NCBI GenBank assembly: GCA_014529385.2
Contig: CM043942.1
Span: forward strand, 31,150,969-31,214,968
DNA: 64,000 nucleotides
Source: Adiantum capillus-veneris
Taxonomy: Eukaryota; Streptophyta; Polypodiopsida; Polypodiales; Pteridaceae
Direction of reading: 5' to 3'
Shown here one piece after another: positions 34,801 through 46,089 of the stretch (position 1 is its first letter; the number at the start of each line of letters is the position of its first letter). The notes under the pieces are model-generated. The model was not told the DNA's origin. It was given only the letters and a program-made list of their open reading frames with translations, and made no database searches. The translations under genes and the position numbers were made by a program.

Positions 34801-35114
34801 ATGGTATCAGAGCAGGCTCTTTAGCTCCCACAAGCATTCTACTTCCTCTATACCTCATATTAGGTTTTGCAAGAGGTGCAACCTCGATACAGCTAGTCAC
34901 CGTTTTGCTAGCCACGAGTGCTCCGGGTGTCCGTTTTGCTCAACCTAGGACTCAAAACGAAGCTAAGAATGAGTAATACGTAACGATATCATGAATCAGC
35001 ATTTTTGGACACATTAAGGCTTTGCTGTAACAACATTTACAGGTCTACAAATTTGCTGTAGGTTTTGTCGGGAGTGCATTTCTTGCCAATTTATTGCTCG
35101 TGTGGGCACGTGCT

Positions 35115-36152
35115 ATGGCAAGCAACAATGACTTGTTTGGCATGCTTCAAGCTGAGGATAAGATTAATGGGGCCAATTATCCGATGTAGTCTTACATGAT
35201 GAAACATGTGCTTGTTGCAAAGAAACTATGGAACATTGTGGCGGATGTAGACAAGAGACCTGGCATTTCTACTTCTACTGTTACAAGTGCAAGTAGCTCT
35301 TCAATAGTTGTTTCTTCATCTTCTCCACCTACACAGGATCAGCTTAGATGGGATGGAAAGGATGCCCAAGCACATGCTTTGATTGCTCTTTCCGTGAAGC
35401 ATCATATTGTTCCGCACATTTGGTCTTGCACTTCATCCAAGCAAGCTTGGGATGTACTTGCTTCTTTGTATTCCGGGCGCAATGAAGCCCGTGTGGCTTA
35501 CTTGAGGAAGCAACTTGAGGAAATGCATATGTCTGAAGGTGAGTCCATTGATGTGTATGTTACAAAGATTAAGGATTTGAAAGAGAAATTGGCAAACATA
35601 GATGAGCTTATCTCGGACAATTCTCTCATCTCCACTTTGCTTAAATGGTTGCCAAATTCTTTTCAAAGCTTTGCTACTACTCTTCGTTTGGTTGCAAAAG
35701 GAAATTCCAACATGTATACTTTTGATGAGGTTGTGTCACTTCTCTTGCAAGAAGAGCAATCTAGAATGAATAGAAGTGGTTTGATTGAGGGAACTCAAGC
35801 ACTTGCTATCTCTCAAAGAGGTAAAAGCAAGTCCGGACCAGCTTTGGGCACATCAAAATCAAAGCCCCAAACTCCCTCTTCCACTAATTCTTCTAGTGAT
35901 GGTGATTCACAAAAAAAGAAGAGATGTAAGTATTGTCGAAAGTCGGGACATACCATTGATGAATGTAGAAAGCTTGCAAAGCGTAATGATAAGAAGAAGA
36001 AATCGGGCATGTCTATCATTGAGAGCACGAGTAATGCAAAGAATGATGAAGCTAATCTTACTCAAGATGTTTGGGCTTGTGTTGTTACATGCACATATGA
36101 TTCTTCATTACATTCTACATGTATGACAGTGCGTGAGGCTGATCTTGATTAG
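35115..36152 (+). pseudogene. gag of copia-2
   Basis: MASNNDLFGMLQAEDKINGANYPM, then a TAG where the family has Trp (near 35187), then SYMMKHVLVAKKLWNIV. The frame is open to CKYCRKSGHTIDEC (CCHC knuckle, about 35930-35970) and ends D-LD*. Gag core text: AHALIALSVKHHIVPHIWSCTSSKQAWDVLASLY, RVAYLRKQLEEMHMSEGES. The same family opening is seen in copia-4. Apart from the one stop, the gag is intact. Confidence 0.85.
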
Positions 36153-36348
36153 TACTTTGATAGTGGTGTTTCCAAGCACATAACATCATGTAAGAAGTTT
36201 TTTGTTGTTATTGTTATGTCTGGGACGTTATGCAATGGATTGTATTTCATGGATACTTATGAGAGACATGCATCAAATTCCTTGCTTGTTTGTACTCCTT
36301 CTATGACTGAAACGGAGTTATGGCATGCACTTTTTGGTCATTTAAACT
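36153..36348 (+). pseudogene. Protease trace and pre-integrase of copia-2
   Basis: Immediately after the gag stop, YFDSGVSKHITSCKKFF is the protease active-site loop, but the rest of protease is deleted. LYFMDTYERHA...LWHALFGHLNF is the pre-integrase segment with its H-x-x-x-x-H start. The frame is cut at 36349 by the LTR-end fragment and the inverted block. Confidence 0.8.
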
Positions 36349-36383
36349 TCTATAGCTTCCCTCACTCCCTTCTTCACCCAACA
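36349..36383 (+). repeat. LTR 3'-terminal fragment at inversion junction
   Basis: 35 bases identical to 39390-39424, the terminal bases of the copia-2 3' LTR, ending exactly at its CCCAACA terminus. The left LTR differs here (ACTTGTTTCTTC), so the fragment matches the right LTR. Confidence 0.95.
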
Positions 36384-37190
36384 ACTTACAACAATCTTGT
36401 CTGTTAATGGATGATACAAATGACAACCTTTACTTTCAACACTATAGCCCACAAAGATACATTTTATAGCCTTGTCTTGCAGTTTGTGACGTTGTTGTGA
36501 AGGCACAAGAGCATATGCCAAACAACCAAACACACGCATATGGCTCACCATTGGCTTTCGACCATTCCAAGCCTCATAAGGTGTAACAACTCTCAAAGCT
36601 TTAGTGGGACATCTATTCAAAACATAGTTTGCATACATGAGCGCTTCCATCCAAAACTTATCAGGAAGATGCTTTCCTTTAACCATACAATGTGCCATTT
36701 CCAAGAGAGTACGATTCTTACGCTCGGCAACACCATTTTGCTGAGGTGTATGTAGCACAGTACATTGATGCATAATACCTTTTTCACGAAGAAAAACATT
36801 AAACTCATGCGACATATATTCCCCACCAGGATCTGTACAAAGAGTAATAAGTTTGTTGCCATTGAAATTTTCAGCCATAGTCACAAAGATTTTAAAGAAT
36901 GCTAAAACTTCATTCTTTTCTTTCAATGGATACACCCAAGTATGGTGAGTAGCATCATCTATGAAGGTAACAAAATATACATACTTTCCAAAAGATGGAG
37001 TCTTCACAGGACCACATACATCACTGTGTACAAGATGTAATTTTTTTGCAGCATGAACAGAACCATCCTTCGGAAAAGAGGCATGATGCATTTTGCCAAG
37101 TATACAACCTTCACAAGCATGCTTCTCAATGGAGCCAAGTGTGGGCAAACCAACAACCATATCACGCTTTTGTAAATAGAGCAAACTATT
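36384..37190 (-). pseudogene. Integrase of copia-2 in inverted orientation
   Basis: On the minus strand: LLYLQKRDMVVGLPTLGSIEKHACEGCILGKMHHASF (C-x2-C of HHCC), LHLVHSDVCGPVKTPSFGKYVYFVTFIDDATHHTWVYPL (first Asp), LCTDPGGEYMS (second Asp; N changed to P), QNGVAERKNRTLLEMAH (Glu), VFGCLAYALVPSQQRHKLQDKAIKCIFVGYSVESKGCHLYHP. It is open throughout, but it lies opposite to the gag and RT that it should be fused to. It joins in sense order to LWHALFGHLNF before and the RT part after, so it is an inversion, not a second element. Confidence 0.9.
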
Positions 37191-37202
37191 GGGTCACAAG
37201 AT

Positions 37203-39047
37203 ATGTTTGATACACTTATGCCTTTGTTTCAAAGTGGTACATTGGATAATGACCATGTAGAGCAACAAAATGAGGTTCAAAGAGCTGAAAATTTGCATCC
37301 AAACATGACTGAAAATCAGCATGAAGTTCAGCACATTGATGATGTACAAGTTGATCATGAATTACATAAGGAACGCACTTCTATCAGGGATGCACAAGCA
37401 ATGCCAAGATGGCTGAAGCAAACTTTACAAGATAGTAAGTTGAGTGCTCCTTTGCATGGTAGAACAAGATCATCTACTCGTCATGTATTGAGTGCCTTTG
37501 TGGATGTAGCTCTAATTGCAAAAACATATAATCAAGAATCACTATCTTTTGAAGATGCATCTGCAAATGAGGAGTGGATGGCAGCTATGCAATCCGAATT
37601 GGATTCGATTTCCAAGAATGGTACTTGGGAGTTATGTGACTTACCTAATGGTAAGCATGCAATCGATACTAAGTGGGTTTACAAAGTTAACCGAAAGTCT
37701 AATGGTAGTATTGAACGCTACAAAGTGAGACTTGTTGCAAAAGGTTATGCGCAACAATATGCTATTGACTATGAGGAGACTTTTGCGCCTACTTCATGCA
37801 TGACTACCATTCATACTGTGGTTGCATTGGTTCCTAATCGTGGTTGGAAAGTGCATCAATCGGATGTGATAACTGCATTTTTGAATGTTGACTTACATGA
37901 AGAGGTTTATGTCAAACAACCTCCTGGTTTTTCCATTAAAGGTTAGGAGCATAAAGTATGTCGCTTGTTGCAAAAGGCTTTGTATGGACTTAAGCAAGCA
38001 TCACGTGCATGGTATGAGAAGATGCATCGGCACTTGATTGCTCTTCGTTTCCAATGTAGTCCGATTGAGAACACACTTTATGTACGCAAAGATGGCAATG
38101 ACTTGATTGTGCTTGTTCTTTATGTTGATGATATGCTTTTGAGTGGGTCATGTGAGCTGAAAATTGAGAAACTAAAGGCTGATTTACAACAAGCTTTCGA
38201 GATCAAAGATCTTGGTCATTTGAGCTATTATCTTGGTATCCAGTTTGCTTCCATTGAGGGGGGTATTATCATGCATCGAGAAAAATACATTGAGAAGCTG
38301 CTTCATCGTTTTGGTTTTGAGGATTGCAAGTCCATTTCAACTCCTGTTGAGACAGGATTCAGGTTCTCAATTGAGGATTGTGATGATGCATTTGAAACTT
38401 CTCTCTACCAACAAGCTGTGGGATGCTTAATTTATGTATGAAACACTCGGCCATACATACAATATGTTGTTTCCCAGTTGATCAGGTTTATGCATAGCCC
38501 TGGCACTAAGCATTGGCAAGTTGTGAAGCGTGTCTTTAGATACCTCAAAGGCACTATGAACTTTGGTCTCTTCTATGGTAGAGATAATCAGCCATGCTTG
38601 TATGCATTTATAGATAATGATTGGACTGGTTGTTATGATACACAAGTGTTCACTAGTGGCAATTGTTTTCTTCTTGGAAAATCATGCATATCATGGTTGA
38701 GTAAGAAGTAGTCAAATGTGGCCACATCCAGTTGTGAGTCTAAGTACAGGGCAGCATTCACGGCTACGGTGGAGTGTGTATTGCTCAGACGTCTCTTGAT
38801 GCATCTATGCATGAAGACACATGAGTCTACGACCATTTTCACTAACAGTTAGAGTGCATTGGCAGTTGCAAGGAATCCAATGTTTTATGCTCGCACAAAA
38901 CACATTGAGGTGCATTATCACTATGTTAGAGAGCGGCTACATGCCGGAGATAATGATTTGGCGTATGTACCTACACAAGACATGTGGAAGACTTGTTCAT
39001 CAAAGCTCTTCCAAGGGAAAAGTTTGAAGCTTTTCGCAAAGCTTTAG
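37203..39047 (+). pseudogene. Reverse transcriptase and RNase H of copia-2
   Basis: EWMAAMQSELDSISKNGTWEL, AIDTKWVYKVNRKSNGSIERYKVRLVAKGYAQQ, VHQSDVITAFLNVDLHEEVYVKQPPGF, then (after one stop near 37946) ALYGLKQASRAWYEKMH and the catalytic LYVDDMLLSG. RNase H: GTMNFGLFYG, FIDNDWTGCYDTQVFTSGNCFLLG, STT/ESK text, ALAVARNPMFYARTKHIEVHYHYVRERL, and YVPTQD. Stops at about 37946, 38441, 38711 and 38850 break it. Otherwise it is collinear with the family. Confidence 0.9.
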
Positions 39048-39117
39048 GCTTGTTACCATGTGGGGGCTGATCTGTCACCTCTCTGTACATGTTCACATCA
39101 TTCACTCCAGGGGGGTT

Positions 39118-39424
39118 TGTTACACTCACATGTGCCTCGGGTAGTTTTGATTTGAATTGTTTTCCTATACACAGGTACTTTTCACTCTAGTGTTGGCTAG
39201 AGGGTTTTTCCCTGTGTAACCACATATACACACTATACGCATGTGTGGTGGTATGTTGTACTTAGGGAGACTCGTATCTTTCTCTCATACTCACACTTGA
39301 ACTCTTCATAACAAAGTGAGGGAGCTTCACGCTATCAAGCTTCTTACTGTGTGTGTGTGTGTGCATCTATGGGTGTGTGTGTGTGCACGTCTATAGCTTC
39401 CCTCACTCCCTTCTTCACCCAACA
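39118..39424 (+). repeat. 3' LTR of copia-2
   Basis: TGTTACACTCACATGTGCC...CTTCACCCAACA, 307 bp, preceded by the purine tract GGGGGGTTT and followed by GGAAC and resumed E2 coding text. Confidence 0.95.
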
Positions 39425-39742
39425 GGAACAACACCGTATAACATGGTGTTTGGTCTTAACGCTATCTTGCCCATGGAATTTTTAATCCCAACACCAAGGG
39501 TAGCTAAGCAACTAGAATGGACAGGCCATGAATTGTCTTCAAGAATAGACGATCTTGAAAAGCTAGATGAGCTCCTCTTGAAAGCCGTAGCTTCTATCTA
39601 TGCTCAAAAGAGAAGGCAAAAGGAGTTTTTTGATAAGCATGTACGTTTGAAAGAATTTAAAACATGCGATTATGTCCTAGTTTATACATTGAAACAACAT
39701 GCCAAGAAAATTAAAAAGCAAGGATGGGACCCTTTGTGATCA
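39425..39742 (+). pseudogene. Integrase C-terminal part of E2
   Basis: GTTPYNMVFGLNAILPMEFLIPTPRVAKQL...LKAVASIYAQKRRQKEFFDKHVRLKEFKTCDYVLVYTLKQHAKKIKKQGWDP. This continues the SIG end at 34496 and is the usual Ty3/gypsy integrase end (P-Y-x-L-V-F-G and the later K-F-x-x-GD-L-V). It terminates near 39738, followed by a decayed stretch to about 39,900. Confidence 0.85.
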
Positions 39743-39799
39743 AAGATCTATCACCAAGCGGGGCTGTCCACCTTGCTACATTAACTGGTGAAGAAATTT

Positions 39800-40960
39800 A
39801 AAATTGGATTAGTGGATGTAGGCTTCAAAAGTATCATTTTTCACTAACCCAGGACATGCTTCAAACATCCATGAGGAGAAGAAAAGGACGTAAGAAAAAT
39901 AGCGAATAGTTGAAGAAGCTCAAGCGGAAGCAAAGGAACAAATGGCAAAGAGAAAGCTTCTACAACAGAGGCAACATCAAGGACCACCGCTATGGATCAA
40001 TGCACTCAAAGTAACAAAATTTGATGAAAAGGATACGATGGATCCCACAATCAAATTCAAGGTTGGAAGTAATCAAGTGGAAGAAAATACGCTTCTAGAT
40101 TCATCTTCGGAGCATTCAATCAAGGCTATAGGATGGACATTCATACTTGTGCAAATTAACCAATATGTCTATCCGCATAAACTTTATGTGGTAGAAGATA
40201 ACCAGCGTAGTATCAATTATTTCTCGATCAGCCATGGTGGAGAAGGTACAATGTACAGATTGATTGGATCTCTGATAGAGTCAGCATCCAACATGCTAAG
40301 GAAAGCCAAGTGGTTCCATTTGTTGCACACAAAGCTGACGACCCATCGATAGTGGAGTCCAGATATAAGGGCAAACAACCCTTCCTTCTAGCAGTTCAAC
40401 AATCGATACAAAAGAGCAGTTCAAAGGAGACCACTTCTGCAAATGTCCTACCCAAGGTAGCTATGGACAACACAAGAAAAGTTCCAGTGACTATGTCAGG
40501 GAAACCAACAAAGCTAAGCAGGTTTGGATAAAGAAGGATGAAGTCGCAAAGTTTCGGCAAACCATGCTCAAAGCTACCTCTCCATTTTCATATGATACAC
40601 CCAAAAAACCGAACCCACAGTATATTACAAAAGTATGGGTTCCAAAGAGGTTGTTTGCAGTTCAAGGAAATTGAGAACAGCTTTGGATTCCAAAGAGATA
40701 GAGCACGTAACTCCCTTCAGTACAAACACCTAAGATCCAACCACAACCAAAGCCCAAACACCAAAACAAAATGAGCAAAAGATTTGGATACCAAAGAGCT
40801 TACAAAAATATCAAAAGAGTCAACAGATGTGGATTCCTAAACAGCAGACCAAGCCTATGACATATTCGATATTTGGAATTCAAACAAGTGTGCAACCACA
40901 TGACGCAAGACAAACCATCAATAAAAGAGCATCCAATGTCAATTAAACAAAGATTGGCAC
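39800..40960 (+). pseudogene. Extra ORF of E2: retropepsin-like segment plus W-P-K repeats
   Basis: MAKRKLLQQRQHQGPPLWINALKV, then IKFKVGSNQVEENTLLDSSSEHSIKAIGWTF, which resembles the retropepsin flap and active site with D-S-G replaced by D-S-S, and aligns with the element B ORF (MDPKATKNL). Further on VVPFVAHKADDPS, then decayed repeats with W-x-P-K words in different frames: KVWVPKRL, QLWIPKR, KIWIPKSL, QMWIPKQQ (about 40630-40850). It lies after integrase and before the 3' end, the same relative place as in B. Function unknown. The conserved pairing of the two parts suggests one protein made of a non-catalytic retropepsin-like domain and a tryptophan repeat tail. Confidence 0.6.
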
Positions 40961-42789
40961 AATTAGAATGAGTACTATTTCATCTCTTTAATACAGGGGT
41001 AATGCCAAGCCAGGAAACCTCAACATTGAACACCAATAAGCATATTGATTATACCCTCCTCTTGCACAACATTAATTTTTTCCATGCATTGACTGATTAT
41101 GCATATAGGGCTACACTACATGGCCTTCATTAGCACAATGTTGATACCCATGCACAACACATACCCTAGGGCGATACACTGTCTAGGAGAGGGGGGGAGG
41201 CATTGCCAATGTTAACCCACAACAAGCATAAAAGAGTGCAAAAAAGGGCATTGTTTTCTATGATTTTGGGTTTTTGTGTTTGATTGTGAAAATTTTAATG
41301 AACCCAAGTACTCATGCTCTTATTTAACTTGATTCTATAGATATATAAGGACACTCGCCAAAAATGAGCCTCTAGGTGTGTGTGTGTGTGTAAAAATAGC
41401 AGTTTTCAAGCTAAAATATGATAAAATGAAGCAATCCGACCAAAAAATATTACAAATAAAAACATAGCAGCTTATTGTGTTGTTTTTTAGCTACTTTGAA
41501 TTATTGGTTTTTTTAAAAATTGATTTGCTATTTTCCTTTTATTTTTGCAATTTTCTAAAGAAAAATAATAAAAGCAGGTGAGATGGTGACATAATAAAGA
41601 AAAAAATACAAGGGTGATTATCAAGTCAAGAGAAACATATGGTGAAGTTGGGGTACAATTACGAGAACGTTGCGGAAAGTCCAATCCGGCCAGTTTTTGG
41701 GAAAAATGACAAATTTTCCAAAATTTGGGCAAGCGGAGTCCATATTGCGTAATTTTTGAGCCTAAAGTGCATTTTGCGACTAGATATGAGCACATGTCAA
41801 ATTTTGTGGCAAGTGGTTCCGAGACCTCTGATGTAAGAAATTTTGACCCCACTTCCTAGCTCATTTTTACTATTCACACTTAGAGAGAGCTTGAGAGACC
41901 TAGAGCGCGCGGATCTTCTACAACTTTGTACAATGCCCACAACACACCAGTTGGTGGTGCCAGATATAAGAGGTACACTCATTACCATGCACTATTCATG
42001 TTCAATGCTAACTTCAACACGAAAAACTAACAAAAGCGGCAATGTGGCATTGACGGGTAGAGAGAGAAACGAGACTGTAACTCAATGAACACTAACCCGA
42101 TAGCTACAAGACTTGATAAGGGGCTGATCCCAGGCTAAATGAGCATACCTATGTCATTCCATACCAATTTAGGTCAGATGTAAAAACCTTAACATTCTCG
42201 GACCCTGCAGAAGACAATTTGGGACAAGTCGCCAAAATGGTAGAAAACTTCATGGGGGTAGGTGCCTCTCAAGGCTGTCTACAAGTCCATGCAACTTCCT
42301 CCATAATCAATCTATCAAAATTGGTTCAAAACATTGATCTCAGCTTCGAACACGCAAAGCGTCATTTGGCTCTCAAGAGCCAGATGGAGTGTCCATTTGC
42401 CACCAAACTTCATGAGCAGCATTGACATACCTTTGACAATCAGTATACATGGTCAAGCATCAAGAAAAGTCACCATCGGACCATCACCCAACTAAAAGAT
42501 GCTTTCAAATCGTCATAAAGGACATCTGTAAGGCCAAAGGCTACACCGACGGCATGGAAGGTGCCCCACAACATCTACAAGCTTAGGTGATCAAGCTAAG
42601 TGAAATCATCAGGGAAAGTCATCTCCAAGAGCGAAAATCGACTTCAAAGTCCAAAGTACTAAACAAGGAGTTTCTAAGCTAAACTAATGAATTTTAAAGT
42701 TGAACCAGAGCTAGAACCAGAGTTAAAAGGACTTAGGGCACTTACACTGATCTTCCCCATGCATTGACACCAAAATTTTGCATCCTAGG
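40961..42789 (+). other. Polypurine tract and presumed LTR region of E2
   Basis: GAGAGGGGGGGAGG at 41188-41200 is a good polypurine tract. LTR text would start at TGCCAATG (41204) or TGTTAACCC (41210). A TATA-like GATATATAAGG lies at about 41338. I could not match the following 1.5 kb to 27847-28203, and no clear primer site is visible before the palindrome array, so the LTR call is provisional. No gene seen. Confidence 0.45.
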
Positions 42790-43132
42790 ACATTATACGC
42801 GTATGATGTCTGGTGGACCTTCTTACACATGAAAATGGTAGAGATTCTGCACTAGCCTCTTCCTCATGATCATTACAGATCACATACCAAGTTTTATGCA
42901 AAAGTGGACCACATAAAGCCACCATTTGGTCAAAAACTGCTAAGGTGGAGTCCCTAGGGAAAATATGGTCTTGTTTATAGAAAGAATACTCCAAACTTAC
43001 TGAAACTTGACACAAGGCATGTACATCGTACCCCAATGCTCACTTTTCAGTTTTTCAAGAATAGACATCATATGCGTATGATGTCTAGGCCTAACAATGG
43101 AGACTCTGCCAGCATTTTGATTATCTAGAATT

Positions 43133-43335
43133 TGTTACCATATACATGTGGTAGTGATGTGTCTAGACACACTTAGGACCGCCGGGGCATTTTTTCCCTC
43201 TTTAGGAGGTTTTCCCCCGTGCATTATATATACACCCATCATTCTAGGGATATCTATCGTTTCCATAGCACACTAAGTAAAACACTCTCAGTTGTGTGCC
43301 TTGAGCTTCCTCATCTTCTCCAAGCTATGTGTGTT
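43133..43335 (+). repeat. 5' LTR of copia-4
   Basis: TGTTACCATATACATG... 203 bp, paired with 48083-48288. A degenerate initiator-Met primer site TGGTATAAGAGC follows at 43336. No matching target duplication is seen at the outer ends. Confidence 0.85.
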
Positions 43336-43695
43336 TGGTATAAGAGCAGGTTGCGTCCTCCCGTGCTTAGTCGCCAGCAGCTCTAGCACATGCCTGCTTA
43401 CTTTTTCCAATTTCAGTGAGCTTTGGCGAGCGTTCACAGGTCAAAAACAATTTTGGGGAATCTCAAAGAGTGAAGTCTGCTCAGATTTCTAATTCTGGCT
43501 CATTTCAGCTTCCGTTTCCACTATAGATAGTATTGCACATACTATTTTGTCATTTTGTGCAAAATTTTTGTCAGTGCCATTTTTTGCATAACAGGTCCCT
43601 TACAGTCTTCTACGGTTTGTGCTATATAGCACGTGTTGTTCCTGCTTCATTTCTCCTCTTTTCGGGCAGTTTTCACATGAGGTGCATCATTTACC

Positions 43696-44792
43696 ATGGC
43701 TGACAATAACATAAATGTGTTCAAGATGTTTGTTGTTGAGGATAGATTGGATGGGGACAATTATCATATGTGGGCTTATATGATGCAACATGTTCTTGTG
43801 TCAAAGGGCGTCTGGAATATTGTGTAGGGCACTGATGTATATCCTACTTCTGAGGATGTAGGTGATGTGCAGGTCTTGCTGCAAGGATTGTTGTTGTTAT
43901 AGTTGTTTTGTCTACAGCTAAGCAAGCTCATTGTGGGATGTAAAAGATGCGCAGGCTCATGCATTGATTTTGTTTTTTGTGAAGTGCACTATTACTCCCC
44001 ACATTCGTTCAGCAAAATCTGCCAAACAGGCTTGGGATATTCTGGCTGGTCTTTATGCAAGTCACAATGAGGCTAAAATTGCATTGCTACTTAAAGAGTG
44101 GGAATCAAAGATTATGCTTGAGGAAGATGATATGGACACTTTCCTTGCCGGTCTCATGGATATCAATGAGCAACTTATTTCTGCAGGTGAAGTCATTCCA
44201 AACAGTTCCCTTGTGCAGACTGTTCTTGATGCCTTACCGGATTCTTACAAGACTTTTGCTAGTACTTGGAGACTTTATAACCCAAGAAAATCTTGAAGTT
44301 GTCAAGTTTGATGCATTATGCACATTGCTGTTGCAAGAGTCGTTTTCCAAAAAAATCAGGAGTAGACAGCATGCAGGTGAATAGGCCTTTATTGCTGCTG
44401 AAAGAAAAGGTGGTAACAATATTGCAGCCACTTCTCATGGTTCTTCTAAGAGTGGAAAATCACACGTTCCTAATGATTCTATTGGCAGCAATTCGTCTGG
44501 AAATTTTGGTGATAAGGGCAAAAAGAAGATGCATTGCCATTATTGTAAATCTAATGATCACTTGATCAAGCAATGTCCTAATTTGAAGGCCAAAGAGGCA
44601 AAGAAGAAAGAGGGTGGTTTCACTGCAAATGCTGGTTCCACTACAAATGCAACTATTGTTGAGTCTTCTGTGAAAGGAGACTGTGATGCTAATGTTGATG
44701 CAGAATGGGCTTTTAGTGCAGAGTGTACCTATAATCCTAGTGTCCATGATGCATACATGTCAGTTGGCTGCAGATTCACATGTGTGATATTT
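43696..44792 (+). pseudogene. gag of copia-4
   Basis: MADNNINVFKMFVVEDRLDGDNYHMWAYMMQHVLVSKGVWNIV then a TAG (about 43827). In another frame AHALILFFVKCTITPHIRSAKSAKQAWDILAGLYASHNEAKIALLLKEWES and VLDALPDSYKTFAST. The knuckle CHYCKSNDHLIKQC (CCHC) is at about 44530-44575. At least two frameshifts. Confidence 0.85.
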
Positions 44793-45945
44793 TGATAGTG
44801 CTTCTACAAAGCGCATTACCTCACATTGTGATTTGTTCACCTCTCTTGAGTGTGTCCCTCATGGAAATTCAGTTACTTGTGCCAGCAATGCCTCTTATCC
44901 GATTCAGGGAGTTGGAAAGATTGTGCTTATTGTTGTAGTTCTTTCACACTTGTTGATGCACTTTATGTACCTGGGATGAAGAATAATATTTTGTCTATAT
45001 CTGCACTTGCTAGACTTGGTCTTGTAGTCAAATTTGTGGATGACAAATGTCCTGTACATGATCTCAGTTTCGGTAATGAAATTGTTTTGTCTGGCATTTT
45101 ATGCCATGGGATGTATAAGCTCACTTTGTATAAAAAGTGTGGGAAGAATTTTGCAAATGCAGTTGTGGATTCTAAGACTATTTCAGATGCAAAACTTTGG
45201 CATGCAACATTCAAAGTTTCCAAAGGATGGTTTAGTTAGGGCCACATGTAGGTTGCAGCTTGTGCATAGTGATGTTTGTGGGCCCATGCAAACTCCTTCC
45301 TTTGGAAATTACATTTACTTCATGACTCTCATTGATGATTACTCCAGGCATGCATGGATGTATCCGCTTAAAGTGAAGTCCAAAGTTTTTATGTGCTTCA
45401 AACAATTTTTGGATATGGCTGAAAATGTCTCGAAATGTACTATGGGCACCCTCCTTCTGATCAAGGGGGGGAGTATATGTCTCATGAATTTAATGCATTT
45501 TTGGCTAGTCGTGGGATAAAACACTAATGTACAGTGCCTTATACGCCTCAACAAAATGGTGTTGCTAAGAGGAAAAACAGGTCACTTACAAAAATGGCAC
45601 GATGTATAGTCAAAAGTCAAGCTTTGGCATATTTGTTTTGGCTTGAGGCCATCATGTGTGCCACTTAGGTACTTAATAGGTGTCCTAAAAAAGCTTTGCA
45701 ATCTATTACTCCATATGAAGCATGCCATGATAGAAAGCCTTCTATTGAGCACATGCGTGTTTTTGGCTGTTTGACATATGCTTTGGTGCCACAAACACTT
45801 CATAGAAAATTGGATGATAAGGCTATCAAATGTGTTTTTGTTGGTTATAGTGCTGAAAGCAAAGGTTACAGGTTGTATCATCCACAAACAAAGCATATCT
45901 TGGTCTCAAAGGATGTTGTGTTTGTGGAAGAATTTGTTTAGCCCT
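44793..45945 (+). pseudogene. Protease and integrase of copia-4
   Basis: The protease loop reads FDSASTKRITSHCDLF, D-S-G changed to D-S-A. Then DALYVPGMKNNILSISALARLGL (protease end) and AKLWHATF (pre-integrase) jump directly to KFPKDGLVRATCRLQLVHSDVCGPMQ, so the HHCC zinc-binding stretch is deleted. The core has YFMTLIDDYSRHAWMYPL; QQNGVAKRKN near 45555 has Lys for the catalytic Glu. The end is HMRVFGCLTYALVPQTLHRKLDDKAIKCVFVGYSAESKGYRLYHPQTKHILVSKDVVF. Confidence 0.8.
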
Positions 45946-46089
45946 TGCTGTCATGTATTAGAGAAAGTAATGTCAGCTCACAGGACATTTATGACACTTT
46001 GTTGCCTCTTTTCAATGGTGGAAATTTAAATATAAATTCCAATGAGGCAAACATATAGCTCAGGGGGGTTTCTGAAAATTTTCCAAATC

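Larger units (their letters stand above)
34500..39424 (+). mobile_element. Copia-2 inserted in E2 integrase, with inverted integrase inside
   Basis: LTRs, initiator-Met primer site TGGTATCAGAGC (34802-34813), gag, trace of protease, pre-integrase, an inverted integrase block (36384-about 37190), RT and RNase H, polypurine tract CCAGGGGGGTTT before the 3' LTR. A precise 35-nt copy of the LTR 3' terminus sits at the left inversion junction. E2 reading text resumes directly after the 3' LTR (GTTPYNMVFGLNAILP), which confirms the nested insertion. Confidence 0.95.

Noticed and set aside
34802-34813. tRNA gene suggested by TGGTATCAGAGC
   Set aside because: It is a primer binding site next to an LTR. 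No cloverleaf follows; the same applies at 23690 and 63454.
36342-37184. A separate minus-strand copia element
   Set aside because: Only integrase is present, its two ends fit the gap in copia-2, and no LTRs of its own exist.
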